From Saccharothrix sp. ALI-22-I (GTDB lineage Bacteria; Actinomycetota; Actinomycetes; Mycobacteriales; Pseudonocardiaceae): DNA of 64,000 nucleotides. Numbering within the stretch: position 1 is the first letter of the stretch; each line of letters begins with the position of its first letter. Below are positions 18,300 through 26,638 of the stretch, piece by piece. The stretch covers positions 682,001 through 746,000 of the forward strand of contig NZ_MTQP01000069.1 in the NCBI RefSeq assembly GCF_001984175.1, read 5' to 3'. The notes under the pieces were generated by a model. The model ran no database searches. It was not told the origin of the DNA and saw only the letters and a list, made by a program, of their open reading frames with translations. A program made the translations under genes and the position numbers.

Positions 18300-19343
18300 A
18301 TGCCGACCAAAGCCGACCCGTCCCCTTCGGATGGCACCGCCTCGGGTAAGATCACCATTGCCGCCATCGCGGCCGAGGCCGGGGTTTCGGTTCCGACTGT
18401 TTCGAAGGTCATGAACGGTCGCGCGGACGTCGCTCCGCACACCCGGGAACGGGTCGAGGCGATCATCCGCAGGCACGGCTACCAGCGGCGGGCCGACGAG
18501 CGGTCGCGGCGCTCCAACCTGGTGGAGCTGATGTTCCACGAGCTGGAGAGCGCCTGGGCGCTGGAGATCATCCGCGGCGCCGAGCAGGTGGCCTCCGAGC
18601 AGGGTCTGGCGCTGGTGCTGTCGGAGTCCCAGGGCAGGCTCACGCCTGGCCACGGCTGGCTCGAAGGGGTCATCGCGCGCAAGCCGCTGGCCGTGATCTC
18701 CGTCTTCTCCGATCTCACCTCCTCGCAGCTGGCGAAGCTGCGCGCGCGGGACATCCCGGTCGTCGTGGTCGACCCGATCGGCGAACCCCAGCTGGAGACG
18801 CCGTCCATCGGCGCGACCAACTGGAACGGCGGCCTGACCGCCACCCGTCACCTGATCGAGCTCGGCCACCGCCGCATCGCCATGATCGGCGGCCCCGAAC
18901 GCGTGCTGTGCAGCCGTGCCCGCGTCGACGGCTACCGCGCCGCGCTGGAGACCGCGGGCCTGGCCTACGACACGGACCTGGTCCGGTACGGCGACTTCCA
19001 CGTCGAATCCGGCCGCGCCCAGTTCGCCCCGCTGCTCGACCTGCCGGACCCGCCCACCGCCGTGTTCGCCGGCTCCGACCTCCAGGCCCTCGGCGTCTAC
19101 GAGGCGGCCCGCGCCGCCGGTCTGCGCATCCCTGAAGACCTCAGCGTCGTCGGCTTCGACGACCTCCCGGTGGCGCAGTGGGTGGGCCCGCCGCTGACCA
19201 CGGTCCGGCAGCCGCTGCAGGACATGGCCGCGGCGGGCACCCGTCTCGCCATCACGCTGGCACGTGGTGAAGAGCCCGAACACCGCCGAATCGAGCTTGC
19301 CACCACGCTGGTGGTGCGTCAGAGCACCGCCGCGCCGCGCTGA
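18300..19343 (+). CDS. LacI-family repressor, paralogue of the GH3-linked LacI
   Basis: 347 residues. The HTH ITIAAIAAEAGVSVPTVSKVMN starts near residue 18, followed by a sensor domain sharing long identical stretches with the LacI at 13912-14901 (VLCSRARVDGYRAAL, DLSVVGFDDLPVA, LTTVRQPL). The pair brackets the sugar importer and shares putative half-sites, suggesting duplication and either redundancy or two-inducer control. ATG 18300. Confidence 0.92.
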   Translation: MPTKADPSPSDGTASGKITIAAIAAEAGVSVPTVSKVMNGRADVAPHTRERVEAIIRRHGYQRRADERSRRSNLVELMFHELESAWALEIIRGAEQVASEQGLALVLSESQGRLTPGHGWLEGVIARKPLAVISVFSDLTSSQLAKLRARDIPVVVVDPIGEPQLETPSIGATNWNGGLTATRHLIELGHRRIAMIGGPERVLCSRARVDGYRAALETAGLAYDTDLVRYGDFHVESGRAQFAPLLDLPDPPTAVFAGSDLQALGVYEAARAAGLRIPEDLSVVGFDDLPVAQWVGPPLTTVRQPLQDMAAAGTRLAITLARGEEPEHRRIELATTLVVRQSTAAPR

Positions 19344-19353
19344 CGAGCCGCCT

Positions 19354-19905
19354 CTAGTGGTGGTGGCCCGACGTCTGCGTGTAGATGCACCCCTGCGCCT
19401 CGGCGGGCACGGTGTGTCCCACGTCCTCGCCGGGCCGCACCGGTGTGCACCGCAGTTCGTGCAGCCCCAACAGTTCCAAGCCGAGCGTGCCGCTCAACGC
19501 GAAGCCGTTGCCGAACCCGAAGTCCGGGCCGTCCGACACCTCGCCGCTCGACAGCGCCCCCTGCCACGAACGCTGGAAGTCCGCCAGCTTCTCGCGCTGG
19601 AACACCACCAGCCCGAGCCGTTCGTACGGCCCCGCCTTGCACGTCGCCCACTCCGCCACGTACGGCGCGTAGAGCTTCGCCCGCAACGGCCCGACGAACT
19701 CGCCGAACTCCTCCATCGTCCGCGGCACCACGTCGTCGCACTGCCCCGTCTTCTCCCGCACCCACTCGCCCACCTCGGAGGACGTGGCCAGCGGCGGTCC
19801 CAGGGCATTGGACCCGAGACCGGGAGAGCCGGTGGAGCCGGTCGCCGGGGAACAGGCGACCGACCCCACCAGGAGCGCGACCAGGGCCGCGCATCGCGCG
19901 AACAT
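19354..19905 (-). CDS. Secreted lipoprotein of unknown function, coupled to the AA10 monooxygenase
   Basis: 183 residues. A lipoprotein signal (MFARCAALVALLVGSVAC) gives a lipidated Cys at 18, followed by a Gly/Ser-rich linker. The mature domain has several Cys (TGQCDDVV, ATCKAG, ELRCTPV, QGCIY), probably two disulfides, and ends GHHH. No family recognised. ATG 19905 overlaps the monooxygenase stop by one base (TGATG), so the two are translated together. It may support the copper enzyme at the cell surface, but that is conjecture. Confidence 0.75.
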   Translation of the reverse strand: MFARCAALVALLVGSVACSPATGSTGSPGLGSNALGPPLATSSEVGEWVREKTGQCDDVVPRTMEEFGEFVGPLRAKLYAPYVAEWATCKAGPYERLGLVVFQREKLADFQRSWQGALSSGEVSDGPDFGFGNGFALSGTLGLELLGLHELRCTPVRPGEDVGHTVPAEAQGCIYTQTSGHHH

Positions 19906-21188
19906 CAGCCCGCGCCGCACAGGGCGCCGTTGAGGCTGAACGATGTCGGGAGGGCGGGCGTCCCCTGCGACGACCCGTTGAACCCGAAGCTCACCGTCTG
20001 CCCCGGCTGGATGTTCTGGTTCCAGCTCGCGCCCTTCGCGGTCGCCTTGCCCGCCGCGATGGCGATCTCGGCCGACCACGCCGAGGTGATGCCCTGACCC
20101 GCCGGGACGTCCCAGACCAACTGCCAGGCGTTGACCGCGCTCGTACCGGTGTTCTTCACCGACACGTTCGCGGTGAAGCCGCCCGACCACGAGCTGGGCA
20201 CGTTGTAGGTCACCGCGCACGCGCCGGGCGTCGTGCCGCCGCCGGTCGTCACCGACACCAGGGCCGACGCCGGTGAGGTGTTGCCCGCCGCGTCCCGCGC
20301 CACCACGTAGAACTGGTAGGCGGTGTTGGCGGTCAGGCCGGTGACGGTGGCCGTGGTGCCCGAGGACGTCGCGACCGACACGTCGGTGGCGCCCGCCTCC
20401 CGGTACACCGTGTAGCCGCTGACGCCCACGTTGTCCGTGGCCGCGGGCCAGCTCAACGCGACGGAGGTGCCCGTGGCGGTCGCGGTCGGCGTGCCGGGCG
20501 CCGTCGGGGCCTGCGTGTCACCGCCGCCGTTGCCGCCGGTGAAGATCACATCCGAGCAGCTGTAGAACGCCTCGGGGCTGTCGTTGCGCTGCCAGATCGA
20601 GTAGATGATGTGGCGGCCGGTCTTGTTGGGCAGGGTGCCGTTCCACGAGTACTCGCCGCCGACCGCGACCGGGTTGGTGATGCTGTCGAACGGCACCGGC
20701 TCCAGGTCGGACCACTTCAACGGCTGGTTGACGTCGAAGCCGTCCTTGGTGACGTACTGGTCCCAGGTCCCAGGGTGGGGCGCCCAGGCGTTGTACTTGA
20801 AGTTGATCGCCGCGCCCGCCCGCAGGGTGGTCGTGGGCCAGTCACCGCGCGCCAGGTTGTAGGCGTCGTACTTGGTCGTCGGCCCGCACAGGTCGCCGTC
20901 GGCGATGATCTCGCGGTGCCGGCCGCCCGCCTGGCTGATGAGGTTGCCGTACCAGTCCCACAGCGGTTGCTTGCCGCCGATCTCCACCGCGGCGACGCAC
21001 GCCGGGTTCGTCGGGTAGAGGTCGCCGCCGCCGGCCGCCCTGCCGTCTTCGTAGCAGGCGTAGGTCCGGCTGGCCGGGTAAGTCATCGAACCGTGCGCCA
21101 CCGCTACGCCGCTCTGGACGAACACGCTGGTCACACCGACGATACCGAGCGCGGCAACGGCCAACGCCCCTAAGCGCTTGAGTCGCAA
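19905..21188 (-). CDS. AA10 lytic polysaccharide monooxygenase with FN3 and CBM2
   Basis: 427 residues. The signal peptide is 1-31 (...GVAVA|H), so cleavage exposes His32, the first residue of the copper histidine brace. The second brace His is probably His138 in NAWAPHPGTW. The AA10 domain (32 to about 217; HGSMTYPASRTYAC, PTNPAC, DGDLCG, RNDSPEAFYSCSDV) is followed by FN3 (about 230-312) and CBM2 (about 322-427). It oxidatively cleaves crystalline cellulose or chitin; the CBM2 and CebR-type operator favour cellulose. First gene of an operon with a lipoprotein. Confidence 0.93.
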   Translation of the reverse strand: MRLKRLGALAVAALGIVGVTSVFVQSGVAVAHGSMTYPASRTYACYEDGRAAGGGDLYPTNPACVAAVEIGGKQPLWDWYGNLISQAGGRHREIIADGDLCGPTTKYDAYNLARGDWPTTTLRAGAAINFKYNAWAPHPGTWDQYVTKDGFDVNQPLKWSDLEPVPFDSITNPVAVGGEYSWNGTLPNKTGRHIIYSIWQRNDSPEAFYSCSDVIFTGGNGGGDTQAPTAPGTPTATATGTSVALSWPAATDNVGVSGYTVYREAGATDVSVATSSGTTATVTGLTANTAYQFYVVARDAAGNTSPASALVSVTTGGGTTPGACAVTYNVPSSWSGGFTANVSVKNTGTSAVNAWQLVWDVPAGQGITSAWSAEIAIAAGKATAKGASWNQNIQPGQTVSFGFNGSSQGTPALPTSFSLNGALCGAG

Positions 21189-21232
21189 AGGACTTCTCCT
21201 TCAGATCGACGGTGATCTGTGAACCACGAGAC

Positions 21233-21246
21233 TGGGAGCGCTCCCA
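21233..21246. promoter_or_regulatory. CebR-type operator upstream of the AA10 monooxygenase
   Basis: TGGGAGCGCTCCCA, a perfect 14-bp palindrome identical to the cellobiose-responsive CebR box of streptomycetes, lies 45 bases upstream of the ATG. It implies induction by cellobiose or cellotriose through a CebR encoded elsewhere. A second LacI-like core (TAAGCGCTTGA, 21171-21181) overlaps codons 3-6. Confidence 0.9.
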
Positions 21247-21320
21247 GAATCACGATCGCATTGCCGGTGACGCCGCGTCAACGGCCCGTTTCAACTGGTG
21301 GCCACCGGTACCGGTCGACC

Positions 21321-21600
21321 ATGCGGATCGCGGTGGTCGGCCAGATAGCCCGTGACCTGGTGCTGCTGGTGCCGGAGGTGCCCGGATTCCGGTGGCAGCG
21401 CGGAGGTTCGGGAACGCCGCGAAGTGCTCGGCGGGAAGGGCGCCAACATCGCCCGGGGCGTCAGGCAACTCGGCGCGACGGCCACGCGGTTGCACCGCAT
21501 TGGCCATTGCGCCATGCGGGTCGTTGCGCCGGATGCCCGGTTGCGCGGTGTCACGTTTGATGGCCGGCGGGGTTCGGAACGAGTCGAACGGCACCCCTGA
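21321..21600 (+). pseudogene. Degenerate PfkB-family sugar kinase (ribokinase-like) fragment
   Basis: Frame 1 gives MRIAVVGQIARDLVLLVPEVPG, the normal PfkB N-terminus. After a frame change near 21390-21405 the +1 frame gives ERREVLGGKGANIARGVRQLG, the PfkB substrate-binding signature. Homology then fades and the frame stops at 21600, so only about a quarter of a kinase survives. It would once have phosphorylated a sugar or nucleoside. Confidence 0.75.
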
Positions 21601-21697
21601 TGGACGAGCGCGGGGTAGATCCGTAACCTGTCCGAGACCTGGGCGGGGTTTGATCCGCTCGGCACTCATCCCGGCTTCCGAGGAGGACCGCGCGACC

Positions 21698-22702
21698 GTG
21701 GCGTCGAAACCCGCTCAACGCACCGTCCGCGCGACCCTGACGGCCACGGCCGTCACCGCGCTGATCGGGGCCACCATGCCCCTCCCCCACGCCGCCGCGG
21801 ACCCCGAGGTGCCGCCCAACGCCTCCGAGGCGTTGCGGAAGTACAGCGAGCTGTCCATGCAGGCCGAGGCGCTGAACGAGGAGCACCTCCGCGCGCAGGA
21901 AGCCCTCACCAACGCGCAGGGCGCGCTCGACCAGGCCAACCGCGACCTCACCACCGCCCACCAGGCGCAGGACGCGCTGCGCGGCCAGGTCGACCTGCTC
22001 ACCGAGGCCTCGTTCGAAGGCGCCCGGTTCAACCAGCTGTCCGCGCTGCTGGTCAGCGACTCGCAGCAGGACTTCCTCAACCGCATGTCCGCGCTGGGCG
22101 TACTGGCGGGCGACAACGCGGACGCGTTGGAGAACCTCGGCGCCGCCGTGGACCTGGCCAACGACGCCACCCGCCGCGCCAACGAGGCCGCCGACGCCGC
22201 GACCAAGGCCATCGCCGACATCGACCAGCGCAAGGCCGCCCTCGACGGCCAGATCACCGAGGCCCGCAACGCCTACCGCTCACTGAGCGCGGCCGAGCGG
22301 GCGGCGTTGAACAACGCGGGCGACATGAGCGCGATCCCGGTGCCCGCCGGCACGGTCGGTAAGGCGCTGGCGTTCGCGCTGGCGCAGCGCGGCGAGGACT
22401 ACGTGTTCGGCGCGAACGGCCCCGACACGTGGGACTGCTCCAGCCTGATGCAGGCGGCCTACCGCTCGGTCGGCATCGCGATCCCGCGCACCACCTACGG
22501 GCAGGCGACGATCGGCCGGTCCGTGTCGCGCAACGACGTGAAGGCCGGTGACCTGGTCATCTACTACTCCGGCCAGACGCACGTGGCCATGGCGATCGAC
22601 GGCATCCGCGCCGTGCACGCCTCCACCGAGGGCGTGCCGGTTAAGGTGCAGGACATCGAGTCCATCGGCCCCATCAGCGTCATCCGGCGCGTGGTCGGCT
22701 GA
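21698..22702 (+). CDS. Secreted NlpC/P60 peptidoglycan hydrolase with coiled coil (RipA-like)
   Basis: 334 residues. A signal peptide ends near HAAA at about residue 34, then a long coiled coil (about 40-200) and a C-terminal NlpC/P60 domain. The catalytic residues are Cys247 in TWDCSSLM, His295 in GQTHVAM and His307 in AVHAS. It should cut stem peptides between D-Glu and the diamino acid, as RipA/CwlO-type enzymes do. GTG 21698 lies 11 bases after AGGAGG, a little long. I looked for a c-di-AMP riboswitch in the leader and saw none. Confidence 0.9.
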   Translation: MASKPAQRTVRATLTATAVTALIGATMPLPHAAADPEVPPNASEALRKYSELSMQAEALNEEHLRAQEALTNAQGALDQANRDLTTAHQAQDALRGQVDLLTEASFEGARFNQLSALLVSDSQQDFLNRMSALGVLAGDNADALENLGAAVDLANDATRRANEAADAATKAIADIDQRKAALDGQITEARNAYRSLSAAERAALNNAGDMSAIPVPAGTVGKALAFALAQRGEDYVFGANGPDTWDCSSLMQAAYRSVGIAIPRTTYGQATIGRSVSRNDVKAGDLVIYYSGQTHVAMAIDGIRAVHASTEGVPVKVQDIESIGPISVIRRVVG

Positions 22703-22748
22703 TTCGCGGGTACTCCTCCGGCCACCACCACACGTGACGGAGGACGAG

Positions 22749-23294
22749 ATGCCGGACGTAGTCGATCTGATCATGCAGGACCACCGCGAGGTGGAGCGGT
22801 TGTTCGCCGAACTGGAGAACAACCCGGAGAAACGCCCGCTGCTGGTACCCGTGCTGACCGCCGTGCTCACCGCGCACAGCCGCGCCGAGGAGTCCGCGGT
22901 GTACCCCGTCGCCAAGAACGAGGCGGGCGAGACCGAGGAGATCGAGCACAGCCAGGCGGAGCACGTCCAGGCCGAACACCTGCTGCTCAGGCTGTCCCAG
23001 ACCGACCCGACGTCCAGGGTGTTCGACGACGTGCTGCGCGAGTTGGTCGAGGCGGTGACGCACCACGTCGAGGAAGAGGAGTCGACGGTGCTGCCCGGCA
23101 TGCGGGAGCGGCTGGACCAGGACCGCCGCGAGGAGCTGGGGCGGGCGTTCGCGGAGAGCCGGGCCCGGCACATGGGCGACCGGCCGGGTGAGGAGACCCG
23201 CGAGGAGCTGCTGACCCAGGCCCGCAACGCCGGCCTGTCCGGTGCGTCCGGGCTGAGCAAGGCACAGCTGGAGAAGGAGCTGCACCCGTCCTGA
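22749..23294 (+). CDS. Hemerythrin HHE-domain protein with C-terminal SAP/Rho-N-like tail
   Basis: 181 residues. The four-helix hemerythrin part carries the metal-ligand pattern: MQDHREVERLF, TAHSRAEESA, SQAEHVQAEH and THHVEEEES. The C-terminal 30 residues (EELLTQARNAGLSGASGLSKAQLEKEL) resemble a SAP/Rho-N module, like the tail of the ChaB gene at 50003. A di-iron oxygen or redox sensor role is likely. ATG 22749 follows GGAGGACGAG. Confidence 0.88.
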   Translation: MPDVVDLIMQDHREVERLFAELENNPEKRPLLVPVLTAVLTAHSRAEESAVYPVAKNEAGETEEIEHSQAEHVQAEHLLLRLSQTDPTSRVFDDVLRELVEAVTHHVEEEESTVLPGMRERLDQDRREELGRAFAESRARHMGDRPGEETREELLTQARNAGLSGASGLSKAQLEKELHPS

Positions 23295-23378
23295 CGGACG
23301 CTCGACTATCCCCTGGGCATAGGCTTGGTGTGGTTGAGCAGCCAGCCGCGTCCTGCCGACCGCACCCAGGGATTCGAA

Positions 23379-23726
23379 ATGGACGATTTCACCGACGCCA
23401 TCACGCTCACGGCGCGCGATGCGACCGTGGGCGTGCTGGTCGTGGACGTCTCCGGTGAGGTGGACATGGCGACGGCCCCGTTGGTGGAGGAGTTCGTCCT
23501 CCGCACGCTCGACGACGCCGTCCGCACGCTGGTGGTCGACCTGTCCGGTGTCACGTTCCTCGGCTCGACCGGCATCAACCTGCTGATCTCGCTGCGCGCG
23601 GCGTGCGAGGAGGCGGGCACGGCACTGCGGCTGGTGGCGAACACCAACGCCGTGCTGCGCCCGCTGGAAGTGACCGACCTGACGAGCCACTTCACCATCA
23701 TCGCGGCGGTCGACGAGGCCTGCTGA
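23379..23726 (+). CDS. STAS-domain anti-sigma factor antagonist
   Basis: 115 residues, a single STAS domain. The phosphorylation loop reads VTFLGSTGINLL, with Ser or Thr in LGSTG as the usual target of an RsbW-type kinase. The upstream sequence DVSGEVDMATAPLVEEFV is typical. ATG 23379 is chosen over a TTG at 23325. It faces the STAS-kinase, CheB and CheR-PAS genes and may work with the STAS-HATPase protein at 24739 in partner-switching control of a stress sigma factor. Confidence 0.9.
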   Translation: MDDFTDAITLTARDATVGVLVVDVSGEVDMATAPLVEEFVLRTLDDAVRTLVVDLSGVTFLGSTGINLLISLRAACEEAGTALRLVANTNAVLRPLEVTDLTSHFTIIAAVDEAC

Positions 23727-23735
23727 CCGCGCCGG

Positions 23736-24673
23736 TCAGTCGCTCTGCTCCATCACCAGGATCGCGCCGCTCGGCTCACCGGCGTTGGAGCGCAGCGAGC
23801 TGCACACGACGCGCACGACGACCTCGCGTCCCTTCCGGCTGATCGCGCTGACCTTCACCTCGGTCAGGAACCCGGCGTCGCTGAGCGCCTGCCGCACGAC
23901 CGGCCGCAGCTCCGGCAGGGGCAGCCCGATGTCGAGGTTGAGCAGGTGCTCGCCCTCGGCCTCGTCGCGCCGCACGCCCCACAGGTCCTCCGCGCCCCGG
24001 TTCCACGCGATCACGCGCATACTCGTGTCGAGCACGATCACGCCGGCGCGCAGCGAGGTGAGGATCGATTCCAGGAAGTCGTTGACCTGGTCCAGTTCCC
24101 CGGTGCGGTCGCGGAGGGTTTCGTTGATCGTCTGGAGTTCGTCGTTGGTGGACTGCAACTCCTCGTTCATCGTCTCCAGTTCCTCATTGGTGGACTGGAG
24201 TTCTTCGTTCGTGGTCTCCAGCTCCTCCACTGTGGACTGGAGCTCTTCGTTGATCGTCTGGAGTTCCTCGTTGGTGGACTGCAACTCCTCGTAGGCCGAT
24301 TCGAGCTGCTGGTTGGCGAACTCCAGGTCGTCGAGCAGCCGGCGGGTGGCGGTCACGTCGTGGAACACGGGCCCCGTTCGGCGAGCAGCGCGGACACCAC
24401 GTCGTCGCGCAGGTAGTCCCACGCCTCCGGGTCCCGGAAGAAACCGGTGACGTTGATCAGGATGGTGTTGAACAGCGCGTTGAACTCGTCCGCGTCGACC
24501 TGGAGGTGGTCGATGTAGTCGGCGTGGTTGTCGATGCCGACCTGGCCCATCCGGTGGCGCACCCGGCGCATGAGGCTGCTGCGCTTGTAACCGGTGAAAT
24601 CGAAGCCGCGTGCTTCCTTGAGGTAGCGCAGCACCTCTTCGAAGTCCTCGTCCGGCTCCTGGCGATCGCTCAC
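23736..24673 (-). pseudogene. CheR-PAS hybrid gene with its methyltransferase core deleted
   Basis: Two frames are needed. From GTG 24673, SDRQEPDEDFEEVLRYLKEA...DYLRDDVVSALLAERGP is a CheR N-terminal domain (about 100 residues). Near 24370 the frame changes and continues as VFHDVTATRRLLDDL, then the EELQSTNEELQTINEELQ coiled coil and a PAS domain (VIAWNRGAEDLWGV) ending at 23736. The roughly 200-residue SAM-binding methyltransferase domain normally between these parts is missing. So a deletion with a frame mismatch has inactivated a CheR-PAS signalling protein next to its cheB partner. A sequencing slip alone cannot explain the missing domain. Confidence 0.8.
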
Positions 24674-24738
24674 GCTCCGGAACGCTACTCGTGCGCGTCG
24701 GTATCGCCCGATCGAGGCGTTTACCGCGCGTGGACGGC

Positions 24739-25470
24739 TCAGTCGTCGATGACGGCCCAGACGATCTTGCCGCCGCGCGGCCACGGGGAGCAGCCCCACA
24801 CCCGGCTCAGCGACGACACGATCGTGATACCCCGGCCGTCCGGCCGCAGGGTCTCCCCCTTCGGCTCCTCGGGCGGGTCCGGGCTGTCGTCGCGCACCGC
24901 GATCGTCAGCCGCCGTTCGCGCAGCTCCAGGCGCAGCAGCGGTGCGGACCGGCCGTGCCGGACGGCGTTCTCCACCAGCTCGGTGGCCACCGTCACCGCG
25001 TTGTCGACCAAGTGGTCGACGAACCAGCGCTCGCACATCTCGCGGACGAAGTGCCTGGCCAGCAGCCCGCTGACCAGCGCCTTCGGCAACTGCATCTCGT
25101 CGCGTCTGCGCTCGGGCGGTCGCCTGATGGCATCCAGGGCGTCGTCCAGGGCGGTGAACCGGGGCACCAGCCGGCCCGCGCCGCCGCCGGCGAGCACCTC
25201 GCGGTGCCGGGGCGACTCGCCGACCAGCATGATCGGCACGCCGGGCCACTCCGACACGCGCAGCCACACCGTGGCGAAGACCGACATGAACGCGGGCGTG
25301 GCGCACCGGAAGTCGTCGTCGAGCCGCACGATCACGGCCGTCGGCTCGTCGGCCACGCACTTGAGCAGCCCGTCGCGCATGTCGCGGTAGGTGGTCAGGT
25401 CCAGCAGGCCGGTCGGGCGCACCACCACGGCGCCGTCGACGTCGGTGCGCTGGAGCGCGAGCGCGGTCAC
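24739..25470 (-). CDS. STAS plus histidine-kinase-like ATPase (RsbW-type) fusion
   Basis: 243 residues. The N-terminal STAS-like domain (about 1-105, VVVRPTGLLDLTTYRDMRDG) is fused to an anti-sigma-factor-type ATPase domain with an N-box (ELVENAVRHG), a G1-like loop (RDDSPDPP) and a G2 box (GRGITIVSSLSRVWG). It probably phosphorylates or sequesters a STAS antagonist or sigma factor. GTG 25470 overlaps the cheB stop by 4 bases. Confidence 0.85.
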   Translation of the reverse strand: MTALALQRTDVDGAVVVRPTGLLDLTTYRDMRDGLLKCVADEPTAVIVRLDDDFRCATPAFMSVFATVWLRVSEWPGVPIMLVGESPRHREVLAGGGAGRLVPRFTALDDALDAIRRPPERRRDEMQLPKALVSGLLARHFVREMCERWFVDHLVDNAVTVATELVENAVRHGRSAPLLRLELRERRLTIAVRDDSPDPPEEPKGETLRPDGRGITIVSSLSRVWGCSPWPRGGKIVWAVIDD

Positions 25471-26486
25471 GTGGCCGACTCCTCTTCCACGTCCGCGGGT
25501 CGGGTGAACGTGCCGGACAGCAGGTGGTGCCGGAGCACGTCGGCGGCGTGCGCGGCTTCCTCCTCGGTGCGCGGGAAGCGGCGGACCAGCAGTTCCGCGC
25601 CGCGGGCCGAGGCGTCACCGCGCATGCGGCGGACCAGGCCAGCCTTCTCCTCCAACGTGCGCAGCGCGGTCCACAACACCCTCTCCAGGGTCGCGCCCTG
25701 CGCGACCAGCAACGCCTCGGCGGTCCACGCATGGCCGACATGGCAGCGGAAGCACTTCGACGTGCCGTCCAGTTCGATCAGGTTGCCGTCGCAATCGGGA
25801 CAGCTGAAGTTCGACGGTCTGCCCAACGGGGTCACCCCATCGGCGTGCACGCCCCCGTTGGTCGCGGCGATCGCGGTTTCGCGTCGGACCAGGCCCGAGG
25901 GCTCGTGGCGGGTGTCCACCTGCAGTCCGACGCAGTCGCGCAACAGCGCTCCCATCTTCGCGGACGGCACCACGTGGTCGACCGTCAAGTGCCGCAGCAC
26001 GCTGGTGGGCATCCCGTCGTAGAGCGCGTCGTCCGGGTCCTGCACGACGGTCAGACCGCCGCGTCCCGCGATGGCGAGCATGCCGGCCGTGCCGTCGTCC
26101 AACGCACCGGAGAGCACCACGCCGATCACGCCCGCGCCGTGCGACGCGGCGGCCGAGCGGAACAGCGCGTCGACCGCCGGCCGGTGGCCGTGCTCGGTGG
26201 GCCCGTGGGACAGGCGCGCCGAGCCGTCGACGACGAGCAGGTGGTGGTCGGGCGGTGCGACGTGCACCCGGCCGCGGCGCAGAGCCATCCCGTCGGACGC
26301 GGTGACGGTCGGTAGCGGGCCGCTGCGGCCGAGGATTCCGGCAAGTGCGCTGGTGCCACCGGCGGGCAGGTGCAGGACCACGGCTATCGCCGCGTCCAGG
26401 TCGGCGGGAACACCGGCGACGAACGCGCGCAGTGCTTCGACACCTCCGGCCGATGCGCCGACGACGATCAGGTCTCGCGTTGGCAT
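25467..26486 (-). CDS. CheB-type protein-glutamate methylesterase with zinc-ribbon tail, no receiver domain
   Basis: 339 residues. The CheB methylesterase domain starts at residue 5 with Ser12 (GASAGG), His39 (VLHLPAGG) and Asp131 (GALDDGTAGM), all three triad residues intact. There is no receiver domain. The C-terminal third has a CPDCDG / CFRCHVGH zinc ribbon, as in stress-linked CheB homologues found with CheR-PAS proteins outside flagellar systems. It heads an operon with the STAS-ATPase gene (GTGA overlap); its CheR partner downstream is broken. Confidence 0.88.
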   Translation of the reverse strand: MPTRDLIVVGASAGGVEALRAFVAGVPADLDAAIAVVLHLPAGGTSALAGILGRSGPLPTVTASDGMALRRGRVHVAPPDHHLLVVDGSARLSHGPTEHGHRPAVDALFRSAAASHGAGVIGVVLSGALDDGTAGMLAIAGRGGLTVVQDPDDALYDGMPTSVLRHLTVDHVVPSAKMGALLRDCVGLQVDTRHEPSGLVRRETAIAATNGGVHADGVTPLGRPSNFSCPDCDGNLIELDGTSKCFRCHVGHAWTAEALLVAQGATLERVLWTALRTLEEKAGLVRRMRGDASARGAELLVRRFPRTEEEAAHAADVLRHHLLSGTFTRPADVEEESAT

Positions 26487-26606
26487 CAGGTCACCCCGAT
26501 CGGTGGATACCCGAGCGGTGTGAACCTACTCGCCGCAGTTTCTTTCAATGCGGAGCAAGAGTGGTCGTACGACGCCGTGCGACGCCGTACGACACGGGCG
26601 TGTGAC

Positions 26607-26631
26607 GACCGCACCGGGTCCCGATGCGGTC
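26607..26631 (-). terminator. Weak stem-loop 5' of the sunset-domain gene end / cheB start
   Basis: GACCGCA and TGCGGTC pair around an 11-base loop, just past the stop of the sunset-domain gene. The short stem makes this tentative. The rest of the gap 26487-26638 holds a 10-bp palindrome GTCGTACGAC (26564-26573). Confidence 0.4.
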
Positions 26632-26638
26632 GACCACG

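Noticed and set aside
21601..21697. c-di-AMP (ydaO/yuaA) riboswitch before the NlpC/P60 gene
   Set aside because: Such leaders are common for these genes, but none of the conserved riboswitch blocks is seen in the short leader.
24353..24390. Programmed frameshift joining CheR and PAS parts
   Set aside because: No slippery heptamer or supporting structure is seen, and the missing methyltransferase domain points to deletion rather than recoding.
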